From Sambucus nigra (taxonomy: Eukaryota > Streptophyta > Magnoliopsida > Dipsacales > Adoxaceae), in assembly GCA_949130495.1 (NCBI GenBank), contig OX422207.1:712724456-712788455 (forward strand): a DNA stretch of 64,000 bases, in the 5' to 3' direction. Position 1 is the first letter of the stretch. Every line of letters begins with the position of its first letter. Shown piece after piece: positions 9,963-22,600 of this stretch. The position numbers and the translations under genes are program-made. The notes beneath the pieces are model-generated. The model worked only from the letters and a program-made list of their open reading frames with translations. It did no database searches and was not told the DNA's origin.

Positions 9963-12900
9963 GTAACTCTCTACAAACTGCAACTTTAAATACTCAATTG
10001 AAAACACACTCACATTTATTTGCGCGTATCCGACACTTAAAGCTTTGGTCTAAATTCATAGTTAGCTGCAAGTGATCTACGTTTTTTTATCTCGTATATA
10101 TCGCTTCTTCGTCTTAATTCGTAGCTCTTTTACTAAAATTAAAATCTTTATTTAAGAATTTATCTGTAATTATAGGTGTACAAAAACTTCTCTCTTTCTA
10201 TTATCAATTATTATTAGAAAGAAAATTGATGCTCTTACTTTTGGGAAACAGTTGTACCAAATTATTGCATTACCAATTAGACTCATGCAATAGACATTTT
10301 ATACTTCACTTCTCGGGATAACAGTCAATGTGAGCAGCGCCAGTTTTATCATATTAATGAATGGTAGTGGATAATGTTTTAATAATAAGTTGTTACAGTT
10401 GACATAATTATACATATTTCAGGTGGAGAACAAATCCCCCCCCCCCCCCCCCACACACGCACACACACTTCTCCCATAATTAGTATATAGATATTGTAAT
10501 TCCAGAGCAGCAATTTGTTGTGTGTGCTACTTAATATTGAGGTTCTTGATTTGTAATTTGAATTTCATTTTGCTGGAACATATTCTTTTCTTTCTGTTTG
10601 TTTGTCAAGTTGAGCTATGTATATCGGTTATCAATATACCTTATTTGTTTTAATTTTTTTCTCATCAGTTCATAACTGATACCTTTTGCAGTTTTTTTGT
10701 ATTTTTAAATCGCAATTTTATTCTGTTAATAACTAGGTTTATTTCGCTCTACTGTGTTGAACAGTTTCATCTTTTTATTTCTCGAGAATTATGGAGTGAG
10801 GAAACTGGAAGCCGTTTTTGCTGTCTTTATTACAATTATGGCATTGTCATTTGCTTGGATGTTTGGGGTTACAAAACCTAGTTCAAAAGAACTTCTAACA
10901 GGTAAAAAACTTAGATTTTCCTTTTTAGTCTTGTTCAACTACTGTCATTAGAGTTTGCATCAATTAGCAAAATTTAATGCAAAAAACCCTTTTTGCAGGT
11001 CTTGTGGTTCCGAGACTCTCCTCAAAGACGATCCAGAAGGCTGTGGGAGTTGTTGGCTGTGTTATAACACCTCACAATGTATTTTTATATTCTGCTTTGG
11101 TACAATCGAGGAAGATCGATCCCAACAAGAAAGGACAGGTCAAAGAGGCTCTCAATTACTACACCATTGAGTCCTCAATTGCCGTTTTTGTCACCTTCAT
11201 GATCAATATGTTTGTCACAACTGTCTTTGCTAAGGGATTCTATGGTACAAAAGAAGCCACAAGTATTGGGCTACTAAATGCAGGGCAGTATCTTCAAGAG
11301 AGGTATGGCGGTGGGCTGTTCCCAATTCTCTATATATGGGGCATTGGGCTATTGGCAGCTGGGCAGAGTAGCACCTTAACTGGCACATATGCGGGGCAGT
11401 TTATAATGGGAGGTTTTCTGGACCTTCGTTTGAGTAAAGGGGTTAGGTCATTGATCACACGGAGTTGTGCCATTGGACCCACTATAATCGTAGCTATTTT
11501 CTTTAACAGAGATGAAGCTTCGTTGGATATTCTAAATGAAGGACTTAATGTGCTTCAGGGTATGCAGATTCCTTTTGCACTTATCCCACTTCTCACGCTA
11601 TCTTCCAATGAGCAGCTCATGGGGGTTTTTAGAGTGGGAACTACTTTGAAGGTAAGGTTTTAATTTATTGCTCTCTCATTTCGGAGGATGACTTTATTGC
11701 TTTGGGTAATTGTATGTTTTCATACACACAATGTCTTTGATGAAAAAAATGGCCTCAACAAGGATTTAAGTAGACATGTAAATGTATCCATGGCCACAAA
11801 TGATGTACCGGAAAGGTAATACACCTTGGGGACACTCGGACAAGTATACAACTGATAAAAAAGCGAATTCAAAAAATCATTACTATATGCATTCATTCCA
11901 AGTTAGACTTTTAATTGGAGAAGGAAAATCTCCAAAAGATGGAGAAAAAATCCTATGAAGTACATATGGATATGGATATAGTAGAGTTACAATCATACGA
12001 TTCTATTCGCGATTCAAAGTTTAATAGATATGACTTGCATCTTGAATCTAAAATAAACTTGAATCATAATGAATCTTAAAATTTATGAGATGATTCAATT
12101 TCATTCAATTGATACCTCTAAGGCTGCAAACGAATCGAGTTGGTCGTATACAGCTCGATCGCGGCTTGTTTGTTAAGCAAATGATTTTGAGCTCTTTTAA
12201 AAAATTGCGATCGTTGGTCTCGGCTCGATTAGGCTCGAGCTCGTCTTTGAAGGCATAAACGAGCTTGATTAGACCCTCAAAACCATGTTGCTTGAGCTTG
12301 GCTTGTTTAAAGCTCGAGTTTGGCTCGTTCGTTTAGTAAATGAACAAAGCTCGAACATGATCTCAAGCTCGTTTAATAATCGAGCTTAACTAAGCTCGGC
12401 ACCGCTCGTTTGCAGCCCTAGGTACCTCTATAGATTCTTGGATGGGGTACAAAAGTGTTATGCTTACTTAGTTAACTTGATGTTTTCCCAAATGCCCTCC
12501 TCAATTTTCTTGTCTTAAAAATTCTCGCTTTCCTCCCCTTCTAAATAAGGTAAAATGTAGCCAAGACTATGCAAATGTCTTCTCCCATTTTTGTCTCCAT
12601 GAAGCACCAACTCCATGAGGAATGGGTCCTTCACAGTTTTTGGAATCACTCCCAGGATGCCAAACTCTTCTATAATATTCCTCGATATGAAAGATGCAAC
12701 CCATGATGGAGTAACATGTGGTTCATATCTTCGTTAGTGCTAGAACACAATACACACCTGGTAGGAGAAGTAACAATTCAAAGTAGAATTCGTTTTTGCA
12801 TCAAATCACACGTACTTTCACTCTAATAAGCATGCCACTAAGAAAACACCTGTTGACAGTGTGCCTTAAATCCATATAAAACTAATTGGTGCAAAAGATA

Positions 12901-14135
12901 AAAGAGAAGGATTTGAATTAGGAAACTAAAGAACGATTTACAAGAGAAACTCTAACTTTTAATGTCCACGCCCTCAAGTTCCTCACCCTAAGATTCACCC
13001 CCTCCGCTGAAAGTCTGATCTTCTACTTACAAATCAATAAATTAAAGAGATACCACAAATGCCAAAACAGTCTAAGCCATACTAAATATGCATGACAAGT
13101 TATTACCAATTTTAATCTTGATTAACGTAATTACTAAGTTTTCATGCAAGATAAGTCAGGTAAGTATCAAGAAGCACAATCACACACAAGAACGACCTAG
13201 CCTAAACAAATTCACTATAATGCAGTTTTTACAAAAGACAAAAACGACTTACAACACTCGACTCCTCAAGCCTATGCGGATGAATATCTTCACACCTCCT
13301 ATTATAGCAGCCGCGTAATCCAACGTCAGCATCACAACATCTCCATGCCTCGGACTCCTCCGATAGCCTCAACCGTCACCCACTTGTGTGGAATCCGCCA
13401 CACCAGAAATAGATAATGTAGAGTTTGTGATTTGATCTTGAACAATGATCAAGATAAACAAAGTTATATTTGGATTTAGGTGTAAAAAGTGTTTTTAAGG
13501 ATTGGAGGCTCAAAAACGTTTTTCTACAAAAGGAGGCTACCAAATATGGATGGAAAACCTAATTTAAATAAGTTTTTGGCCTCGGAAAAAGTCAAAACTG
13601 TTTTCTTGAAAAACGCAAAGATCGTTCGAACGAGAATGAAGGTTCATTCGAATAACTTGGTATACTTCGTTGGAACGAGGTCAAAGTTTGTTCGAACGAA
13701 CTAGGATTTTTGTTCGAACGCTCTTCCAACGTGTGAATTTCTAGTAAATAGAGGCCATCCATTTGAAGTTTGTTTGAAATGAGTTAGAACGAGAATGGCC
13801 TCTCGTTGGATCTCTTGTTTGAACGAGAATGGCTTCTCGTTAGAACAAAAATGTCATCTTGTTAAAATGACAAAATAAAAAAAAATAATGTTTCCATAAA
13901 CTATTTGAAATTGATAAAATAGCCTCAAAAAAAATTTATCCAAGTACAATTATAAATATTTTGACCATAAAAAATCATATAAAAATGTGTAGCGATTTCA
14001 ATCATGTAGTACCAAGTGTTGTCACTTGCGTGACTCGGTTCTTAGGCTTGAGTAACAAATATATGACACAACTAACTTTACGTGTTTTGACCAACGGAAT
14101 AAGCCAATACATACATAAGACTCAATTGGAAATCC

Positions 14136-14177
<42 letters not shown>

Positions 14178-15622
14178 AAAAAAATAAATAAATAAATAAA
14201 ATTGCTCGATATTCAAATTTTGTTTATCTTTTTTGTTTTACCACACATTCATCTTAACATCGCATCTCCATCACCCTCATCTTTTGAAGATATTACTTTT
14301 TGATTGTTGCACTATATATCATGGTAGGTTTGATGGTTGTCCTATATAATTTTTCCTTCAACTTCATAGGTCTACTACCCCTCTCACATAATACACCATA
14401 ACACTTCTCCACTTGACGCAACTTTCTTTAATATATAGGTATAATCATCACCGATTGAGACTAAGTAATGAAAAAGTGAGATAATCGTGGCTAAATAATG
14501 AAAATGATCACTTTTATGTATTTGAGGATCCTCAAATTTTATCACATCCCCATTTCTTCTATACTATTACTAAGGTTGCACTTTATATAATCTATTTAGT
14601 CCTGATTATTTCAAATCCTCTTGCATCCAAGGTTTGTTTTTAGTCTTGCAATCCATGCGCTAGTTTCATCCACCAGAACAATATCATCCCCATCTTCCAC
14701 TCTTCTCGTCAATTCATCGATAACTAAAATAAAAGGTAAAGGACTTAAAGATGCCTACAGCAATTGAAAATTCTCTAGTTTCTTGTGTAGTTCCATTGTA
14801 CAATGCTTCATCATATTGATTTATATGCTATTAATTTTTTAACTTAAAAGCCACTATATGGACTTCAATCATATGTTTTCTCCAACTAAATGCAATGTTA
14901 AAAAAAGCTCTAGGCAGTCGATTGACTACCACCTAGCACCTTGGTCTCTTAAGCCTACGAGTGACCACCTAGGTGTTTTTTTTATTAATTACGTAAAAGA
15001 ATATATAACAATAGTATATACATACATATATTGAGAGCTTCAACTTCGAGAAAGAAAGAGAGGAAAATACCTTCAAGTGAGATAGAGGGGGAGAGAGCTG
15101 CAGACTTGAGTCTCGATTTTGAAAGAGAGTTGAGAAAGTTTCAACTTAGAATTTCATATGTTTAGTAGGTTTAGTTTTGCTTTCTTTCGACTCTATATCC
15201 GACGACATCATGTAAGAGTTTAGAAAAGGAAGAAAAAATCTACCGATTAATTAAAAAAATCGGCGATTTTTCAGATTGGCGAGTTTTCAATGAGGTGCTA
15301 GACCACCGCCGACCACCTAACGTCTAGGCGGCGCCTAATTGGTTAAATGCAAACCATATGATGCTCTCTCTTTTGTATTTCCTTTCCATTAATTTCCTCA
15401 ATAATACATGAATAGCTTCTTTTGTTAATCTCTTGAGGAATAAAACCCCAGTTTTTGCAAATAATTAGACTTAACACCAATTTCGTTCAAATCAACGCCT
15501 ATTTCATTCAAATCAACAACTATAGACGCATATTTCATGAAAAACTACATGTATTGAATGCAATTCAACTATTGTCCATGCAAATCAATAACTTTTGTCA
15601 AAATGACCCTAATTAATAGAAC

Positions 15623-15677
<55 letters not shown>

Positions 15678-16649
15678 AGAGGTTCACAAGTGGACCAAAA
15701 GAATGGACTTTTTAATGGACTTAACAAAAAAGACTAATAACCCACTAATTTTAATTCCTTAGTGTAATGGGTCTGCGCCAGCGGCACCCAATAACCAAGA
15801 CTTATTAGTCTTTTTTGTTAAGTCCATTAAAAAGTCCATTCTTTTGGTCCACTTGTGAACCTCTCCCTATATATATATATATATATATATATATCATTTG
15901 TTTTTATAAATATGTAATAAAATACTCTTCTCCATTCATTAGGCGTCGTTTTAGTCATTATAATATTGTTGAACAATTTGTTGGCCAAGACAGCACTTCC
16001 CGTGTTTTAACCTTATTAGAGCCTTCCCAACCCCTGATATGCTCCCGAATTTCCTTTATACGTAAGCTAACTCGTGATCTTCATTTTATAACCTTTAGAA
16101 ATAGCTTTTTCATCTTTCCTTAGTCTCTTTGTACATGACCAAGACTGCTGAATAATCACTTACTCTTATAACATAACATATTACAAAAAGATTTCCTATT
16201 TTTGAGTTGTATAGGCTTATAAATGTTCCGCCCCCTTCTTTAGTTTTGTATAAAGATAAGTATATACTATAAACTTAACATCTCTTACAACTTTTTATCT
16301 TCTTTCTTAGCACATTATTATTTCTTTTTCTTTCTTTTTTTTTTTCCATTTCTAATTGTCCGTCGTGTTTCAAAGCACACCACTTTTTGTTTTTTTGGTA
16401 TATTTTGAACTTTGTTCCACGACCAAGATTCTTTAGCATGTGGTGCCTACATTTTGATTCTCCGTGGACCTCCTTCAATATTCCCCTCATGCACGTAGCC
16501 ATGCCTACATTAGGGTTTGCCAGTTGGTGCACTTGCGACAAGTTTGCTAATAGGGGACAAAGACAAAAGTAGTTTGTGACTAAATAATTGCAAGAAACTT
16601 TACTGATTTTTTTTCCTTTCCTCCTTTTCTCCTTTTATCATTCCTTTTT

Positions 16650-16699
<50 letters not shown>

Positions 16700-19600
16700 T
16701 TTCTCCGAATTGGGCCAAAAATAATAACACAAACTGGACCTAATAATGAATTGGGTTTTACACATAAATTGGTCCTCGTTATAAAAAGAGAAGTGGGAAT
16801 AAGATAGGACCTGATAAGTGAGGCTCAATTCCCCCCAAAACAATCTTATCTACTCTCTTCAACCTTCCAAAACCATCTGACCTACTCTCTTCAACCTTCC
16901 AATTGTCTCCTGCAAAATAGGGTTTGTTGACATTCTAAATGTAACTGAAGAGTGAAGATCGACGAGGATTGTCACGAGAGGTGACTGCAATTCTGACGGT
17001 GACAAGTAGATCTGTGATGGTAATGATCCCGACTTACTGGAAATTTGCGATGGGGGTGTTTGCTGTGACAATGGGTTCGACGGTGATGATAAGGTGGAGA
17101 ACCTCTGGCGAACTCGGCGATGGGGGGCTGTGGTTTTCCGTGAGATGAATGGAGAAGTCTTGAGTACTATGAAGATGTGCGGGTGTGTGGGGATGTTTCA
17201 TCGAAGGTTGTGACGCATCATCTTAGCAGGTCGTTTAACGGGGATGGAGAATGGTTTTAGATGATCTGATTGTTGTTGTGGAATAGATTGAAAGAGACTT
17301 GATGCTGCTACTGATGAATTATGAAGTTGGGGTTGGTTGTGTTGTCGAGTGCGATAAAATGAAGGAGAAGAGACAAATTGTGGAATTAGGCCAGAGGGAA
17401 TTTTGATTTGTTTGGGTGGTGATTTGAAGGTTAACGAATGACGGGATTATTGCAATGTGATGAAACGTGACAAGTGGAGAGAAGTGAAGAATGAAAAAAA
17501 TAAAGAAGACGAAGAAATTGATATGAACACGGCATCAGACAAAGAGCTGTTACCATGTTAACTTTTTGAAAAGAATGGGAGGAGAGAATAATGCAAATTT
17601 TATTTAGTTAGATTAATACAAATTTCTTTAACTACACAATGCAAATCTCTTAATTCAACAAGAGCCTAAGACCATATATGTAAGATATGAAAACCTATAA
17701 AAGATAGAACTAAGAATACTGCTATGATTATACTGCATATTCGATAGAACTAAGAATACAGCTATGATTATTATGCATACTACTAATACTACTAGGACTA
17801 TATGCTCTAACAAGTCTCATCTTCAACATTCTGTTTCTCTTCTTTTAACATTATATCTTAAAAATATTATGACTTCTCTCCTCTATGTTCCACCACTTAG
17901 TTCGTGGGCTAATCCTCTTCTTTTTTTCCTCATATTATTTTGTTTTTTAATGTTTACATTCACCACCAATTTCCTATGTTGTGAGGTTATGCCCTCTCAA
18001 GATAATCTTACAGTCGTCACACATGTTAATCAATCTACTTTGTTAGAGATGAAATTGACTTCTATATGCTTCACTTTTAGAAGTTATCAAATGTTCATCC
18101 CGGTTTTGAAAACATGTATTCACTAGTACGAGGTCATAGACCATCGCGAAATCTAGGAAAGATTCTCCCAACGTCTTTTTTATCTCCAAAAACGCCGACG
18201 CAACTTCTCATACCCTCCTCGAGCTTCTCCTACATGCCCATTGTAATCTCCTATGTATATTTTCTCACCTACAAGTATTTCTTGTAGTAATTTGTCAATT
18301 TCTTCCCAAAATTGCATTTTAATGTTCATCTAATTCTACTTATGGAGCATATACAAGTATAGATTTATGTTCACCTAATACAAGTTTATAAGTATTTATA
18401 TTCTTAGGATTTATGTTCATATGACCAAATTTTACGGTGACTAAAAGCTGTACATAGGAGAAAGGTAGATGCCTCCTGAAATGGAAGTCCATGGGCTTCT
18501 AGAAGAACCCCTCGTATCCATCTGAGAGTCCCATCCATTTTCATGCAACCCGTATATGCTTTTAGGACACTACCAAAGGGTTTCCTTCTCAAGAGGTAGA
18601 TGTCACAACCATTTCCCTAACAAATCGATGTTCTTAGTTATTAAATCAACAATTCCCAAGCCTCCCTCATTTTTATATGGAGACACCTTCCCATTTGATT
18701 CAATTCGTATGTCTCCCTCATTTTTATCCGGAGACCCCTTCCCATTTGATTATGCGATTCTTTTTATATAATGTCAACCCCGTCTTATGAACAAATCTCA
18801 TATCATTTTCAGGAGGTTTAGCCACATGCACAGGAAGTCTAAAGATAAAGAGGTAATGATGTAAATAATAAAAGAGGGGGCGTATTTGTACTTTTTCTTT
18901 CTTTCGACTTGTGTCACACTTGTCCTAATTAAGTGCTTAGCTATTATAGTTAGGATAGAAGCATCTAAAAGGCCCACCAGTAGAGTTGTCATGCTTGACA
19001 ACTCATACATAGCTGGCACTTTTATAAGCCGCTCCCAATGCCTATAAATGTATTCATTTACAATTGGAAAGATAAATATCTTTGGTTTGTTAATAAAATT
19101 TTAGGTTGTGTTTGCTATACTTTTCTCTATTCTTTTGGATCCAATTGATGCAAACACCACTATATTGGATCCAAAGAAGGCAGAAAAGTACACCAAACAC
19201 AATCTAAAATTATATTAGCCCACTAAAGAATGTTCTTCCCAATGGGGAATGAGTACACTTATAGGCATTGAGAGAAGCTTCTAGAAGCTATGTATGAGTT
19301 GTTATGCATGACAATTTTAATGTTACCTTCGAGAAGATTCTATCCTAACTATAATATCTAAGTACTAAAATAGGACACTCACAAAAGTGACGAAGACAAA
19401 AGAAAGGAAACATACAAATATACCTCCCCTTTTATTATTTAATCAGTATGTTACTCAACAATGTCAACATTTCCGAATAAGATCTAGTTTATTCTCCTTA
19501 GATGGACGACTCTCTTTCCACCCATCTAATATTTTTTTAATTGACTTTATTGAAGAAGAGGTTCCAAAACTCAAGGGGTAAAGGACTTCCCCCAACGGAA

Positions 19601-22600
19601 GACTCAAGTAGCTCATAGGCCACTCCCAACCGCACATTCTATTTCCTGATATTTTTCCTCTACGACAATTTATTTACATTAATCCACATTATCACACTTT
19701 TGAAATTTAATCTTAAGCCTCGAAGCTTGCTGAACCGATCTGTAAAATTGAGATAGTGTTGTATCCAGAAAAAAAAGGAGAAGATAGCATCTCTGCCAAT
19801 TGAAGATGAGAAACTTCGGATATGTCCCTCCCAACCCTCTAAAACCCTCAATCAGCCCTTCCTTTTCAGCCCTCTCCACTACTCTACTTTAACGCATAAA
19901 AGTTCAAATTAAATAAAAAAGGAGACAAAGGATCTCTTGAACTCAAACATTGGTGGTGTGTTTGGAATGTAATGGATTTGGAACTAGAATATTTTTAGTA
20001 TAAAATTTAAAGGTTTTGAACTGAAAAGCTTTCAATTTCAATTCCGAAGCGTGGAATTGGCTTCCCTAACAACACTAACTAAAATTATGAAGTTTGGATT
20101 CAATTTGGAGACGGGAGTGGCTTGAGATAGGTTCAATGATAAAGGAGACAGTGCTGGTTGAAGCTGGAGATGGTTGGAGGTGACGTGCTGGTGGCTGGAG
20201 ATGGCAAAATTCTAGAAATTGATTTCATATTAGATTATGTTTATTTTCTTATTAGTAGCGGATCAATAATTGAAAATACCAATTATGTCGTAAGAATACC
20301 TTATGTCTGCTATAAATCTTTCTTTCCCACACATTATGCCTATTCATTAAATTTACAGTTCTATTCTCAAACAAAACAATAAGATCAAATGACAAATGGA
20401 TATAGAAATAATCAAATAAACAAAGAATAACATAAATTGATTGTATCCACTAACATGTACAACTTTTCCCTACCTCAAATTCATGTTAGGAAGAGAGGTA
20501 CGTCCTTACTTAATTGATGAAGAAAGAGTAAAAAATGAACAAATTGTGTACTATTTTTTTTGTGATTTTCAAGAATATAATATGAGCTAATAATTTTGTG
20601 GTTGAACGAAAGGAGAACGACCGAACAAATAAGAAAATGACCAAACAAATAAGAAAAGGCTCAATATTCAACCATTGAAAATGATAATTGAGCAGGCAAT
20701 AAACAGGAATACTAATAAACATTGCTCCTTAAAAAAGAAATGAAGTTGGAAGTAAAATGAATATTGAAGAAAAGACAAAAGTTGAGAATCGAAATGCCCA
20801 GATTGTTGACATTTACAAAATATATTTTATATTTGAAATAAAAGAGAGTTAACAAAGTGTAAAGAGAAACCAACTAACCTATATATGAGAGCTTGAAACA
20901 TGGAAAATGGAGGTGGAAAGAGAGGCGACAACCAGGTGGTTATCCCTCCCTGGAAATTAATGATAGAAATTGTCATTGTCAAAGTTTATTTGAATTTACA
21001 ATGAAAAATAAACATGAAAAGTGTTCCCCATAAAATCGCTACTGAAAATTGTTATTTTTATTAACTAAAAAATTATTTAACTTGGAAAGGAATATAAGTT
21101 TCAACAGAAAACACAATCCTTAAATACAAGTATTTGCACAGATTACAGCTAGTAGTCTACTACATTGTGTGGCATTTTTTGGCCTCTCTTTAAACCTTAT
21201 TTGATATTTCTTCAAGCACGGCCCTGTTTGATAGCCTTATTTGCCATGGCAATTGAAGAGCCTTTCTCATTTTCCATTCTTTGGGTATGTTTGATAGCAA
21301 TTATTTGCCACAGAAAATTTTTCCACCTTCGCTATGTATGAACTAGTGAAGCACGTATTGAGCATTTGTCATGGAATATACATCTTTAGGGGAGATGTAA
21401 GAGCTGTGACGAAACTACTCTGGGACCAAAGGGGGCCATGGCCCCCCAAGCTTTTTCAATCTCTTTCTTGTATTATATTTACTTCTTGATATGTCTGCTT
21501 TTTATGTCGTTCTAGTATCTGTATAAAGAGTTTGTTCCTTATAAAACCGTAATCTCAAACACTCGCGTAATCTCTTAAATTTTGGTTTTCACTTTTCTTC
21601 ATTTATTAATTTTAATTCCATACAACTCTCCAGAGTCCATTTAGTTAATTATATGTCAATCCAACAACTCATCCTCTTTTAACCCTTTCTCTCTTTATAC
21701 TATTGCGGGCTAGTATAATATTAATATATAACATCTTAAGGGAATTTTAGCCACAACCTTTCTTAGCAGAATCATTGCCAATAGCACTGTTAAAAAATGG
21801 CCCATTTTGGTTAAGTGCCCATTTGAACCCACGAATTAAAATATGGGGCTCATATTTTAAAAGTTGTGGGTCAAAATGGGTTTTAGATGTTGTAACTCAT
21901 GGGCCATAATTTAGAAATATGGGGCCCATATTTATAAAATGGGTTGAACATAAATACTAACATTCTCTTTAAAAAAAAAAACTAGCAGCACAGATCTCAA
22001 ACCGTCCCTCTTCTCATCAACAGATTTTGGCAAAATTTTAGTTTTTCATTTCCTTTTTGAACTCACTTTTTAAGGTATTTATAGGTAATATTCCTGGGTT
22101 TTAAAGGACTTTCAGAATCAATAGTGCAGGAATTAATATGGAGAGAGGCTAGGTTTTACACCTAGTATTCAAGATCTGTTTCTTTGTAAATTCTTTCAAG
22201 TTCAAGTACTCGACGCATTATTTTAAATATGAGCATACTATTGTCAAGTGAGAGCATATATTTAGCAAAACAAGACTAAGGGGTCGTTTGTTTTTACCTC
22301 TTAAGTCTGAATCTGAATCATTCAGACTTAAGAGGTATCAAAAAGTGTTTGTTTTTTTAAATGATTAAGAGGTTAACGGTCATATTTGCCTCTTAATGAT
22401 TAAGAGGTAGAGTTAGGTCTGAAGTCTGAATCTGAAGTCTGAATCAGTCTAAATACATTCATTCAGAAGTATATTCAGACGTAAAAACAAACACATTTTT
22501 CAGATTCAGATTCAGATTTCAGACTTCAGATTCAGTCTTCAGATTTCAGATTCAGACTTCAGATTCAGATAAAAAAACAAACGCAACCTAAATTCTTCTT

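Noticed and set aside
14022..14216. Open frames with polyproline (+) and polyglycine (-)
   Set aside because: They are produced by the 39-base C tract; there is no other coding character.
17764..18126. 120-codon + strand frame with membrane-like composition
   Set aside because: It is the reverse strand of the LINE endonuclease fragment and its AT-rich flank.
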